DNA from: Gemmatimonadota bacterium
GTDB lineage: Bacteria > Gemmatimonadota > Gemmatimonadetes > Gemmatimonadales > GWC2-71-9
Reading direction: 5' to 3'
DNA length: 64,000 nt
Assembly (NCBI GenBank): GCA_003221895.1
Contig: QHUJ01000119.1
Coordinates: 62,001-126,000, forward strand
The notes beneath the pieces were generated by a model. The model ran no database searches and was not told the origin of the DNA. It saw only the letters and a program-made list of their open reading frames with translations. The stretch's first letter is position 1; the number at the start of each line of letters is the position of its first letter. Position numbers and translations under genes: made by a program. Positions 1 through 7,891 of this stretch are shown here, in pieces.

Positions 1-305
1 TACCGGATCTCCTGGCGCGTCGTCGGTGCCGCCGCGCGAGTGGGATCGCCTTCCGCGCCGACGACGTCATGTAATGGCGTCGCGAGATCGGAGTAGGCGA
101 ACCCATCCGTCACGACACCGTAGACCACCCGTCCCGCTTCCCCCGTTCCGTCTCCTCCGACCTTCACGATCGCCCCGATCCCGATACTCGTTTCGGTAGC
201 CGTCCAGAAGTGGAATTGGTGAGGCGTTGCCGGTTTCAGCTCGGTCGCGACGACGCGACCAATCGGGGTGGGGGGGGGGGTGTCCTTGTCCGGGCGCGCG
301 ATCAT
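1..305 (-). CDS. HerA-like ATPase, N-terminal fragment (runs off window)
   Basis: Only the first 101 codons lie in the window; the ORF track does not list it because it runs off the left edge. The reverse-strand reading starts at an ATG whose ATGA overlaps the stop of the NurA-like gene. After a short proline-rich lead (MIARPDKDTPPPTP) comes IGRVVATE, then FHFWTATE and a run of alternating beta-strand residues, which fits the HAS-barrel found at the N-terminus of HerA/MlaA-type DNA-translocating ATPases. The P-loop and RecA-like core would lie outside the window, so the ATPase function is inferred from the barrel and from the NurA-like partner just upstream. An 11-C tract encodes the first prolines; the frame is intact as read. 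Confidence 0.65.
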   Translation of the reverse strand, partial: MIARPDKDTPPPTPIGRVVATELKPATPHQFHFWTATETSIGIGAIVKVGGDGTGEAGRVVYGVVTDGFAYSDLATPLHDVVGAEGDPTRAAAPTTRQEIR

Positions 306-1300
306 GTCCCCGTCTTGGGCAGACGGGATACTCGGCGTAGCTGGGGCTGCCGCGGAGCGAGGGCGCTCAGGTATTCCTCCACGTTATGTAAAGGATACAA
401 CAGCCGGTCCCAGCGTGTGGCAGGTGTCGCGAGGGGCGCCCGCTCCGCCCAGAGCCAGCCGGAGAGCTCGGTGGCTCGCGCCACGGTCTCGCGATCGGCC
501 CGCGCCTCGACGCGCAGCAGGCCATACAGCAGATCGTTGCCTTCCCACGGCCACAGGCGCAGGTACCACGAGTACACCTCGGTGCGGGTGTGACCACCGC
601 GCACCGCAAACACGCTGGTGCGATGTCCGGCGGGCAACGTCAACGCGCGTTCAAGTCCGCGGCCTTCCAGAAACTGCGCGCCGTGACTCTTGATCACCCC
701 GAGCGCGCGAGGGTGTCGCGCCACCGCGGGGGATCGCGACAACAGGCCGTCGAGGACCAGCCATTCTTCCGGTGGGAGACCGGCGATGCACGCGTCGGCC
801 AGCTCTCGCTCAATGCCGGCTCGCACGCGACGCACCGTACTTTCGACGCGCTCCAGATAGCGCGCCGGTTGCTCCACAAGATCACCGTCCATCGGCTCGA
901 GGTCCGGCGCCATTTGCTCGAGCCGCTGTCTCAGAGCCGGTTTCATGCGTTGCAGGGGCGCAACCGCGAACGCGCGACTCCGCTCGCGCGTCGTGTGGAG
1001 CCGGCCTCGCTCATCGCGACGTCGAATGGCGGCAGCGACATACGCGCTTACGATCTGTACCACGCCGTCATACGCGACCACGCTCCAGCGCTCGATGCCG
1101 GCGAGAAATGAGACCGCGGCTGGGACGCGCGCCGCGCTGCGATCCGGAACCGGATGCGCCTGGAGCTCCCCGTCTTCAACGATATCGGCGCGTTCGGTCC
1201 CCGCATCGATGTCACTCCCCAGACCGGCGCGGGACGCGGGGGGAGGTACGAACGCGGCGGGGACCGCGCCGGCATCGATCAGCGCCTGCCACCAGGTCAT
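302..1300 (-). CDS. NurA-like nuclease-domain protein
   Basis: 332-residue protein translated from an ATG that overlaps the O-methyltransferase stop (ATGA). It has the layout expected for NurA-type 5'-3' nucleases: an early acidic strand (VVAYDGVV, about residue 76), a second conserved acidic strand (WLVLDGLLSR, about residue 181), a conserved GVIKSH segment, and a C-terminal YSWYLRL...LLRVEAR block resembling the end of NurA domains. NurA works with the HerA translocase to resect DNA ends in archaea and some bacteria, and a HerA-type barrel is encoded directly downstream with a 4-bp overlap. Family assignment rests on motif layout plus this neighbour; I could not align it, so a divergent DUF is possible. 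Confidence 0.55.
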   Translation of the reverse strand: MTWWQALIDAGAVPAAFVPPPASRAGLGSDIDAGTERADIVEDGELQAHPVPDRSAARVPAAVSFLAGIERWSVVAYDGVVQIVSAYVAAAIRRRDERGRLHTTRERSRAFAVAPLQRMKPALRQRLEQMAPDLEPMDGDLVEQPARYLERVESTVRRVRAGIERELADACIAGLPPEEWLVLDGLLSRSPAVARHPRALGVIKSHGAQFLEGRGLERALTLPAGHRTSVFAVRGGHTRTEVYSWYLRLWPWEGNDLLYGLLRVEARADRETVARATELSGWLWAERAPLATPATRWDRLLYPLHNVEEYLSALAPRQPQLRRVSRLPKTGT

Positions 1301-1935
1301 GGCTTGTCCCGGGTTTTCACCCCGATGACGAGGCCGTCCCGCACGGGGATGATGGTGGCGACCAGCCGCGGGTCACGCGACGCGAGCTCGTTGAACTTCC
1401 GGACGCCCTCGGCGTTCGGCGAATCATCGTTGGGATCGACCGCCGCGCCGTGAAAGAATGCATTGTCACACAGCAACAAGCCGCCGCCCCTGAGCAGCTT
1501 CATGCCCCACGCGAAATAGTGGGGCAGTGGCTCCTTGTCGGCATCGATAAACACGGCATCGAAACCGGGCTTGAGCGTCGGCAAGACTTCGAGCGCCGGG
1601 CCCTCGATCAGCTCGATCCGATCCTGCAGGCCCGCGGCGGCGAACGCCTCGCGCGCAATTCTGGCGTGCTTGGGATCTCGTTCGATCGTGACCAGCCTGC
1701 CGTCCGCGGGCAGCGCCCTGGCTAGCCACACCCCGCTGTAGCCGCCCAGCGAGCCGATTTCCAGCACGTTCTTCGCCTGGATCAGCAGGAGCAGCAGGTG
1801 CAGCAGCTTGCCTTCTTCGGGCGAAACGTTGATCGCCGGAAGCTTCTCTGATTCGTGACGCGCGCGGATTTTCGAGAGAACCGGGTCTTCAGCGGCGAAC
1901 AGCTCGGTGATGTATCGCTCGAATCGCTCGTCCAC
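1297..1935 (-). CDS. SAM-dependent O-methyltransferase (class I, family 3)
   Basis: 212-residue methyltransferase of the catechol/caffeoyl-CoA O-methyltransferase type. The SAM site is LEIGSLGGYSGVWLA (motif I, near residue 65) followed by the acidic strand end LVTIERD; the metal-binding aspartates sit in FIDADKE and LLLCDNAFF. The length matches the family (210-220 aa). The ORF track starts far upstream inside the neighbour; I chose the GTG at 1935 because it overlaps the upstream stop by one base and leaves a normal family N-terminus (VDERFERYITELF). The substrate is not predictable. It is translationally coupled on both sides, to a DUF2283-like gene upstream and to the NurA-like gene downstream. 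Confidence 0.85.
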   Translation of the reverse strand: MDERFERYITELFAAEDPVLSKIRARHESEKLPAINVSPEEGKLLHLLLLLIQAKNVLEIGSLGGYSGVWLARALPADGRLVTIERDPKHARIAREAFAAAGLQDRIELIEGPALEVLPTLKPGFDAVFIDADKEPLPHYFAWGMKLLRGGGLLLCDNAFFHGAAVDPNDDSPNAEGVRKFNELASRDPRLVATIIPVRDGLVIGVKTRDKP

Positions 1936-2450
1936 TACGCCGTAGCTTCGACGTTCGGGAAGGGGGGAACGTCCAACAACCACAGGCCCGCGATGCGGGA
2001 CTGCTTGTCGATCTCGACCAGCAAATGGTCGGCGACGCGCACGACGGTTGCGGGACGCTGCCGGCCGACGCGGATGTGAAACACCGACTCGGCCGGATTC
2101 TTGTCCACGGTGAGCGCCGTATCCAGCTCGACTGCCGCGATGCCGGGCTGGGAGCGCCGGGCGGGGAACGTCACCTGGCCTTCCTTTGCCGCGTCGGGAG
2201 GAGCCAGCGAGGCGACGGTGCGCACGTCCTCGGGCCACGTCACGACGTCCAGACCGCGCAGCGTGCCGCCCGCGACGTCGATGATGACAAAGGAGCCGTC
2301 ACCACCCTCGAGATCGACGGTGCCGTTCATCCCGCTTCCCTTCGGGCCGCCCTTGCAGGCCACGGTCAGGATGTCGGTCTCGGGATCCCAGCGGTAGGCC
2401 ACCTTTGGAAGTTTGCCGTTCAGCGGTGCGATGCGTGCTTCGAATTGCAT
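1935..2450 (-). CDS. Unrecognised protein with DUF2283-like halves
   Basis: 171 residues from ATG 2450. The longer ORF-track start (2612) runs into the divergent M24 gene and is unlikely. Two similar strand-rich segments can be seen: PKVAYRWDPETDILTV...GSFVIIDVAGGTLRGLDVV and VVRVADHLLVEIDKQSRIAGLWLLDV. Each resembles the DUF2283 pattern, in which a short beta sheet carries a D-x-D/E-x-x-G-x-L-x-G-ae-aL ending. No catalytic residues are evident. It is the first gene of the minus-strand set that continues through the methyltransferase to NurA/HerA, and it is divergent from the M24 peptidase with only 50 bp between the starts. Function unknown. Confidence 0.6.
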   Translation of the reverse strand: MQFEARIAPLNGKLPKVAYRWDPETDILTVACKGGPKGSGMNGTVDLEGGDGSFVIIDVAGGTLRGLDVVTWPEDVRTVASLAPPDAAKEGQVTFPARRSQPGIAAVELDTALTVDKNPAESVFHIRVGRQRPATVVRVADHLLVEIDKQSRIAGLWLLDVPPFPNVEATA

Positions 2451-2500
2451 GCCGTGACGCGCTTCCTGTGCGAGAAGAGGCTGGGTAATATAGCTGCACC

Positions 2501-3712
2501 ATGGAACGACGCGAGTTCTTGACGGCGGCAGGGTTAGTCGCAGCGGGTACGCAATTGCGGATCGGCGATTTCGGATTGCGGATTGGCGGTACCGAGGATC
2601 AAGCGCCCTCACTCGGTCCGGCCGTCTTCGCCCAACGCATCACTCGCGCGCAGGAAGAGCTCAAGACGCGCAAGCTCGAGCTGCTCGTTGTGGAGCCGAG
2701 CACCAATTTCCAGTACTTCACGGGCTACAATCCCGGGCGCAGCGAGCGACTCATTCTGCTCATGATCCCGGTGTCGGGCGCACCGGCACTCATCTGCCCG
2801 TCCTTTGAAGTCGAGCGCCTCAAGCGTAACAGCATGATCAGCGATGTGCGCGGCTGGGAGGAGCAGGACGACCCGTGGGATCTGGTCGGCAAGGCGGGGC
2901 GGGACATGAAACCTGCGCACCGCTATGGCACCGCGGCGGTCGAGCCAACCACCTCGTATCAGAGCTATCTGCGGCTGGACGACAAGCTGGGCGGCTGGAA
3001 ATTCGTGAACGGCGCCCCGCTCACGGAGCGGCTGCGGATCATCAAGAGCCCCGAGGAAGTCGAGCTGATCCGGCGGGCGATCGCAGCTACGGAGGCAGCG
3101 ATTGCCGCCACGTTTTCCCAACTCGCGGTCGGCATGACCGAGCGGGACGTCGCAACCCTGCTGTCGCGCGAGATGGCCAGCCGCGGCTCGCCGGGCGGCG
3201 GGCTCGTCCAGTTCGGACCCTCCAGCGCCCTGCCCCATGGCGGCCCGTCGGCGGGCCAACTGGCCCGCGAGACCGTCGTCCTGATCGACGCCGGCTCGCG
3301 CATCGAAGGCTATACCTCCGACATCACGCGCACGATCTGGTTCGGGGATGCACCGTCAGACGAGTTCAAGAAGGTCTACAATACGGTGCACGACGCGCAG
3401 ACTGCGGCGATCGACGCCGGCAAGCCGTTCACGACGCAGTGTCAGGAGCTGGACCGCGCGGCTCGGAGAGTCATCACCGACGCCGGCTACGGGCAGTACT
3501 TCACCCATCGGCTCGGCCACGGGATGGGCATGGACGGCCATGAGCCACCGTATATGGTGGAAGGCAACGAGACGCGAATCGAGCCCGGGATGGTCTTTAC
3601 GGACGAACCGGGGATCTATCAGCTCAACAAATTCGGCGTGCGAATCGAAGACGACTGTTTGATGACGGACAAAGGCATCGAGGTGCTGTCGCACCGCACG
3701 CAAAAGCTCTAG
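2501..3712 (+). CDS. M24-family aminopeptidase (Xaa-Pro peptidase type), Tat-exported
   Basis: 403 residues. The N-terminus MERREFLTAAGLVAAG is a twin-arginine signal, so the enzyme is probably folded and metallated before export to the periplasm. A creatinase-type N-terminal domain leads into the pita-bread catalytic domain. The five metal ligands are visible: D in VLIDAGS, D in YTSDITRT, H in THRLGHGMGMD, E in FTDEPGIY and E in VRIEDDCL. M24B enzymes cleave Xaa-Pro bonds or related dipeptides. The region after the Tat h-region (QLRIGDFGLRIGG) is encoded by an imperfect 7-bp repeat, see the repeat at 2552. The stop codon shares a CTAG palindrome with the convergent aminotransferase stop. Confidence 0.9.
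   Translation: MERREFLTAAGLVAAGTQLRIGDFGLRIGGTEDQAPSLGPAVFAQRITRAQEELKTRKLELLVVEPSTNFQYFTGYNPGRSERLILLMIPVSGAPALICPSFEVERLKRNSMISDVRGWEEQDDPWDLVGKAGRDMKPAHRYGTAAVEPTTSYQSYLRLDDKLGGWKFVNGAPLTERLRIIKSPEEVELIRRAIAATEAAIAATFSQLAVGMTERDVATLLSREMASRGSPGGGLVQFGPSSALPHGGPSAGQLARETVVLIDAGSRIEGYTSDITRTIWFGDAPSDEFKKVYNTVHDAQTAAIDAGKPFTTQCQELDRAARRVITDAGYGQYFTHRLGHGMGMDGHEPPYMVEGNETRIEPGMVFTDEPGIYQLNKFGVRIEDDCLMTDKGIEVLSHRTQKL
2552..2588. repeat. Imperfect GCGGATT-type 7-bp tandem repeat inside a Tat signal region
   Basis: Words of the form GCGGATC / GGATTGC / GGATTGG recur about every 7-9 bases. They encode the QLRIGDFGLRIGG stretch just after the hydrophobic part of the M24 peptidase signal peptide, a place that tolerates extra residues. 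It belongs with the other 7-9 bp period repeats in this window. Confidence 0.6.
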
Positions 3713-4896
3713 TCGCCGAGTTTTCTCGCGAATCCCACAATCCGATCGAGGGCCTGCTTGATCGCATCCGTCGCAGCCGCATACGACAGCCGCACCCAGC
3801 GATCATCACCGAATGCCGCGCCAGGAACCAGCGCCACGCCGGTCTGAGTGATCAGGCGCGTACAGAAGTCCGTGCCGGTGATCCTGCCGAACGAATCCAC
3901 TCTGAAGAAGAAGTAGAACGCCCCCAACGGGTCGACGAACTCGACGCCGGGGAGATCCTGGCGAAAGCGCGACACGACCAGGTCGCGGCGTTTGCGGAAC
4001 TCCGCCACCATCCGGTTGACGTCCTGCTCCACTCGCTCGTCGCCGAGGGCCGCCGCGGCCGCGAACTGCGCGGGATGGTTTGCCCCGGTCGTCGTGTGCG
4101 ACTGCAGGGCGGCCATCGCTTTCGCTACCTTGGCGGGCGCGAGGGCAAAGCCGATGCGCCAACCGGTCATCGCGTACGTCTTGCTGACGCCGCTGATGAG
4201 CACCACGCGCTCGAGCAAATCGTCGGGCAGATCGAGGAATGACGGCGCCGGGCCAGTGCCGTAGTGAATGCGCCGATAGATCTCGTCCGCGACGACCCAG
4301 GCATTTCTCGCCTTGGCCCACTGCGCGATCGCGCGAATCTCCGCGTGCGTGTACACCGCGCCGGTCGGGTTGCACGGCGAGCACAGAATCACCCCGGTGG
4401 CGCCAGGCAACATGCGCTCGAGGTCTTTGACGCTGGCCTTGAGACTCCACTCGGGATCGCCCGCGACCATCACGGGGCGCGCCCGCGCGAGGTGCACGAT
4501 CTGCGGATACGACACCCACGCCGGCGCAGGAATCGCGACGACGTCGCCGGGCCCGAACAGCGTGAAGCACGCGTTGAAGAGCGACTGTTTGGAACCGTTC
4601 GACACGACGATGTGATCGGCATTGACCGGCCGCCCGCCCGACAGCAGCGACAGATGCGTCGCCGCGGCCGCCCGCAGCTCGAGAATCCCTTCGTTCGCGG
4701 AGTAGTGCGTCTTGCCGTCCTTGATCGCGCGAATGCCCGCGTCGGCGGGAATCGAGGGCGTCGGGAAATCAGGCTCGCCCGCGCCGAGGTCGATGACATC
4801 CTCGCCCGCGGCCTTGCGGCGCTTGGCTTCGGCGGAAATCGCGATGGTCGCGGACGTCTCGAGATGCTGCAGGTTGGCGGACAGACCTTCAATCAT
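3709..4896 (-). CDS. Class I aminotransferase (aspartate aminotransferase type)
   Basis: 395-residue PLP enzyme of fold type I, subgroup I-gamma (AspC/AatA of thermophiles and Bacillus rather than E. coli AspC). Seen: IDLGAGEPDFPTP substrate loop, SNGSKQS, CNPTGAVY, the aspartate strand VVADEIYRRI, and SGVSKTYAMTGWRIGF with the Schiff-base lysine, plus a C-terminal RLSYAAAT arginine that would bind the substrate carboxylate. It transfers the amino group of aspartate or a related amino acid to 2-oxoglutarate. The start ATG overlaps the stop of the P1 peptidase gene (ATGA), so the two form a coupled pair. Exact substrate (Asp, Ala, aromatic) cannot be fixed. Confidence 0.9.
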   Translation of the reverse strand: MIEGLSANLQHLETSATIAISAEAKRRKAAGEDVIDLGAGEPDFPTPSIPADAGIRAIKDGKTHYSANEGILELRAAAATHLSLLSGGRPVNADHIVVSNGSKQSLFNACFTLFGPGDVVAIPAPAWVSYPQIVHLARARPVMVAGDPEWSLKASVKDLERMLPGATGVILCSPCNPTGAVYTHAEIRAIAQWAKARNAWVVADEIYRRIHYGTGPAPSFLDLPDDLLERVVLISGVSKTYAMTGWRIGFALAPAKVAKAMAALQSHTTTGANHPAQFAAAAALGDERVEQDVNRMVAEFRKRRDLVVSRFRQDLPGVEFVDPLGAFYFFFRVDSFGRITGTDFCTRLITQTGVALVPGAAFGDDRWVRLSYAAATDAIKQALDRIVGFARKLGD

Positions 4897-6032
4897 CGCG
4901 GGATGGCTCCATGCCGTTTGAGGATCGTGATGGTGGAATCGACGGGGAGCGCGCGCACAACGCCACGATAGCCCCGTACCGTCTCGGCGCGCAACAAGGA
5001 ATTATCGATTGCTTCTTCGGTCGCGTCGATGGTTGCCTGGAACAATCCGGACATCGCGTCGTTGCGGACGACCTCGACCGAGTCGGTCAAGCGGTCGGCC
5101 GGTCGGACGGCCGGACGGCGAGTCGAAAACGCGATCACGTAATCTCCGCTCCCGTTGCTCATCGAGCTGCCGGTGCGCGCGAGACCGGCGAGCGCGCGAT
5201 GCGCGAGGCGCTGCAGGCGGAGGTGATCGAGCGGCGCGTCGGTCGCGACGACCATGATGATGGACCCATCCCCTGACCCTCCTCCCCCTTCCCCCTTTCG
5301 CAGCTCGCGACCGACCGGCACACCCGCCATCGTCAGCTCCCCACCGAAGTTCGTTTGCACGAGGACGCCGATGGTCCAGCCACCAAACTGTGCCGGCAGC
5401 TTACGGCTCGATGTCCCGATCCCGCCTTTCCATCCGAACGCGACGGTCCCCCGGCCGGCCCCTACGGCACCTTCTGCGACGGGGCCTTCAGCCGCGGCGC
5501 GGATTGCGCTCAAGACGTCGGCTTCGGTGATCGGGCGCGCGCGGATGTTATTGAGAAAGCCGTCATTCGTCTCGGCGACGACCGGATTGGCGGACCGGAC
5601 GTCTTCGTTGCCGGGGAGTGACAGCAGCCAGCTCAACACGGCGTCTGCGGCGCGCGGCACGCATAACGTGCACGTCAACACGATCGGCGACTCGAGCTCA
5701 CCCAGCTCGTTCACCTGGGTCGAGCCCGTGAGCTTCCCAAACCCGTTTCCCACCACGATGGCGGCGGGCACTTTGTCGCGGAACGGATTGCCGCCGTGCG
5801 GCAGAATCGCCGTGATCCCCGTGTTGATCGAGTCTCCGCGCGCGATCGTCGTATGACCCACACGCACACCCGCGACATCCGTAATGGCGTCTAGGGGACC
5901 GGTGGGGAGGGATCCGATGACAATGCCGATGTCGCGAGCGCGCGGGCGTTGGTTCTGAGCACCCAGAGAAGCCGCGGAAAACAGCAGTAGAACGAGGAGG
6001 CGATTGCCTTTCACGAGCCTCGAAACTAGCAT
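4893..6032 (-). CDS. P1-family (S58) self-cleaving aminopeptidase, secreted
   Basis: DmpA/BapA-like Ntn hydrolase. From ATG 6032 the protein is 379 aa with a signal peptide (KGNRLLVLLLFSAASLGAQ). A GTG at 6011 with an AGG just upstream is an alternative start; the 6176 start of the track overlaps a divergent gene and is unlikely. Family features: DVAGVRVGHTT at the N-terminus, NGFGKLTGSTQVNELG, GAGRGTVAFGWKGGIGTSSR, and GDGSIIMVVATDAPL, where the G-S bond is the autocleavage point and the serine becomes the nucleophile of the beta chain. A glycine-rich stretch (RKGEGGGGSGDG) encoded by short C-rich repeats precedes the cleavage site. These enzymes release N-terminal residues from short or beta-/D-amino-acid peptides. 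Confidence 0.85.
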   Translation of the reverse strand: MLVSRLVKGNRLLVLLLFSAASLGAQNQRPRARDIGIVIGSLPTGPLDAITDVAGVRVGHTTIARGDSINTGITAILPHGGNPFRDKVPAAIVVGNGFGKLTGSTQVNELGELESPIVLTCTLCVPRAADAVLSWLLSLPGNEDVRSANPVVAETNDGFLNNIRARPITEADVLSAIRAAAEGPVAEGAVGAGRGTVAFGWKGGIGTSSRKLPAQFGGWTIGVLVQTNFGGELTMAGVPVGRELRKGEGGGGSGDGSIIMVVATDAPLDHLRLQRLAHRALAGLARTGSSMSNGSGDYVIAFSTRRPAVRPADRLTDSVEVVRNDAMSGLFQATIDATEEAIDNSLLRAETVRGYRGVVRALPVDSTITILKRHGAIPR

Positions 6033-6075
6033 CTTCTCCGGGTCTATGCCGCAGTCTTTGACAATCGAGGGACGA

Positions 6076-7287
6076 GTGAAGGGCGAACGGAGTCGGCACA
6101 CAGTTATCGTGGCGCCCCCTGCCGTCGAGCAGGTGGGCAAGGCGTGGGATTTGATCGATTCCCGCGCGGTGGTCATTTGCGCCGACCATGAGCAGGCCGC
6201 GCTCTGGGCCGAAGCCGCGCCTCCCGAACACCGCGCTCATGCCGTCACCGGTCTCGCACGCACCGCGGCTCTTCTTAAGGAAGGGCGCGTCGGCCTGCTT
6301 GCCGGCTCTCCCCCTGATCTTGCCGCACTCGTCGCCCGCGCCGCGCTCAAGCTCGAATCGATCGAAACGCTTGTCATCGCCTGGCCCGAGAGCTTCGCCG
6401 ACGAACTGGACGCGGTGCTCGCCGAGGCACCCAATGCCCGCCGCGTGATCCTGAGCTGGAATCCGCCCGCGCTCTCCGAATTCCTCGAGCGTCATGCCCG
6501 GCGCGCGGAAGTCAGCGGTGATCTGCCCCTCGATTCCGACGGCAATCCCCTCGGCCCCGTCGGCTCGGCGCGGTATGCAGTCGTCTCATCGGCACGCCGC
6601 GCCGCAGGAGCGCGGGATACGCTGAACACGCTGCGAGCGACGCGACCCTACGTGTGGTACGGCGGTGAGATTACACCACCCAAAGACCCCGACGTAGTCG
6701 TTGCGGGCACCTTGCCAACCCGTGACGAAATGCGGGCCCTGATCGCCACCCAGGCCCAGCCCGTTGTGCTCGCACTCGCGACGCAGTTGCCATATCTCAG
6801 GTCAATCGCGGTGCTGACTCCGTTGCCATTCTCCCCTTCCGCCGACCGTGCCGCGGACCGCGCCGCCACATTGCGCGGGCGCATCGCGGAACGGCTGGCG
6901 CGCGGGGACGTGGATGCGGAACTCGCGCTGCTGGCACCGCTGTTCGAGGACTACGATCCGGCGCTCGTGGCGGCCGCGTTGCTGGCATTGCAACGGGAAA
7001 CGGGAACCGAGAACCCGGACACAGTAGCGCCGCCGCCGAGCGAGAGCGGCGCCTGGGCGAGACTGTTCGTCACCACGGGACGAAAAGACAAAGCGAGCGC
7101 CAAAGACCTGGTTGGGGCGTTGATCAAGGAAGCTGGACTAGAGAAGGGACAGATCGGCAAAATCGACGTGCGGGAGACGTTCTCACTGGTCGAGGTGGCG
7201 CCGACCATCGCGGAGCAGGCGGCGCGGCGACTCACGGGCGTCTCGATCCGCGGACGACGGGTCACGGCGCGTCCCGATCGCGCATAG
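6076..7287 (+). CDS. Degenerate DEAD-box-like protein with C-terminal DbpA RNA-binding domain
   Basis: 403 residues from the GTG at 6076, chosen because GAGGGA lies just upstream; ATG starts at 6004 and 6046 have no such site. The last ~77 residues (WARLFVTTGRKDK...LVEVAPTIAEQAARRL...RVTARPDR) match the DbpA/CsdA RNA-binding domain that targets DbpA to 23S rRNA. The preceding ~320 residues follow the outline of a DEAD-box core, but the motifs are gone: no P-loop GxGKT, LVIAWPES (about 100-107) where VLDEAD should be, ILSWNPP where SAT should be, and no HRxGRxGR. So it is probably an inactive helicase relative that still binds structured rRNA. Convergent with HU. Confidence 0.7.
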   Translation: MKGERSRHTVIVAPPAVEQVGKAWDLIDSRAVVICADHEQAALWAEAAPPEHRAHAVTGLARTAALLKEGRVGLLAGSPPDLAALVARAALKLESIETLVIAWPESFADELDAVLAEAPNARRVILSWNPPALSEFLERHARRAEVSGDLPLDSDGNPLGPVGSARYAVVSSARRAAGARDTLNTLRATRPYVWYGGEITPPKDPDVVVAGTLPTRDEMRALIATQAQPVVLALATQLPYLRSIAVLTPLPFSPSADRAADRAATLRGRIAERLARGDVDAELALLAPLFEDYDPALVAAALLALQRETGTENPDTVAPPPSESGAWARLFVTTGRKDKASAKDLVGALIKEAGLEKGQIGKIDVRETFSLVEVAPTIAEQAARRLTGVSIRGRRVTARPDRA

Positions 7288-7292
7288 AATCA

Positions 7293-7320
7293 AACGAGCC
7301 GCCCAATCGGACGGCTCGTT
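7293..7320. terminator. Bidirectional hairpin between convergent genes
   Basis: A perfect 9-bp inverted repeat, AACGAGCCG and CGGCTCGTT, with a 10-base loop sits between the end of the DbpA-domain gene (7287) and the end of HU (7349). On the HU side it is followed by a short T-containing run (TTTGATTCT); on the other side there is no clear T-tract. It probably ends transcription mainly from HU. Confidence 0.6.
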
Positions 7321-7351
7321 CGTCGTATCGTCTTGTCGTCGTGTCGTCTTA
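7320..7351. repeat. 8-bp tandem repeat, four units
   Basis: Four 8-base units TCGTCGTA, TCGTCTTG, TCGTCGTG, TCGTCTTA follow the terminator and run into the HU stop codon. Unit sequence differs from the other repeats in the window, but the period and the gene-edge location are alike. Confidence 0.75.
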
Positions 7352-7639
7352 CTTCTTGTTGTTCACCGCGAGCTTCAGCTGCTTTCCAGCGCGGAACGCC
7401 GGCGCGATCGACGCCTTGATCTGGATGACACCACCCGTCTTGGGGTTGCGTCCCATTCTGGCGGCGCGCTTCCGGGCTTCGAAGTTGCCGAACCCGGTGA
7501 TCTGAACCTTCGCGCCCTTCTTCAATTCCACGGCGATGATGCCCTTGTCGTCGAAGAGCGCTTCGATCGTGCGCGTGGCATCAGCCTTCGACATCTTGGT
7601 GCGCATGGCCAGGGCGGCGGTGAGTTCTGCTTTGTTCAC
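7349..7639 (-). CDS. HU-family DNA-binding protein
   Basis: 96-residue histone-like protein that binds and bends DNA as a dimer and helps compact the nucleoid. GTG at 7639 is the start: AAAGGAGC precedes it and the product begins in the normal family way (NKAELTAALAMRTKMSKADA). The signature GFGNFEARKRAARMGRNPKTG, including the beta-arm and its Arg-Asn-Pro tip, is intact, and the C-terminus ends FRAGKQLKLAVNNKK. The ORF-track start at 7879 would add 80 residues of non-HU sequence and is rejected. A strong promoter-like site lies upstream on the same strand, fitting high expression. Confidence 0.95.
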   Translation of the reverse strand: MNKAELTAALAMRTKMSKADATRTIEALFDDKGIIAVELKKGAKVQITGFGNFEARKRAARMGRNPKTGGVIQIKASIAPAFRAGKQLKLAVNNKK

Positions 7640-7688
7640 TGCGAGCTCCTTTGAGGGGGGGCGCAAAAACCCGCATAAATACTGGCTT

Positions 7689-7717
7689 ATTATCGGATAT
7701 CCCTCGAAAAACCGCAA
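7689..7717 (-). promoter_or_regulatory. Promoter for HU
   Basis: On the minus strand TTGCGG (-35) is followed after exactly 17 bases by GATAAT (-10), about 50 bases upstream of the HU start. Both boxes are close to the sigma-70 consensus and the region is locally AT-rich in a GC-rich genome. A second AT-rich word (TATTTATG) lies between this site and the gene. Confidence 0.6.
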
Positions 7718-7891
7718 GATAGCTGGCTTTTCTGGGGATACTTGTCGGCAGTTCGGCATGACGAGCGGTTCGGCACGTCTCCATGTCTGCACGTTGCGAC
7801 AACGACAGGCGGCCGCTAGCCTCACCTCGCTGGCATTGCCATTCGTGCTACGGGCCGACGCGCCGACGTGTATCGGCAATCGCGAGGATCA

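Noticed and set aside
210-1725. Plus-strand ORFs of 100-317 codons opposite the NurA-like and methyltransferase genes
   Set aside because: They are frame shadows in GC-rich DNA: arginine- and proline-rich, no motifs, and fully opposite genes with clear family signatures.
4893-6495. Longer starts for the P1 peptidase and an overlapping 265-codon minus-strand ORF
   Set aside because: The extra residues lack any signal or family match and would overlap the divergent DbpA-domain gene; a normal signal peptide begins at 6032 or 6011.
7320-7351. CRISPR-like repeat near HU
   Set aside because: Units are only 8 bases with no spacers; it is a simple tandem repeat.
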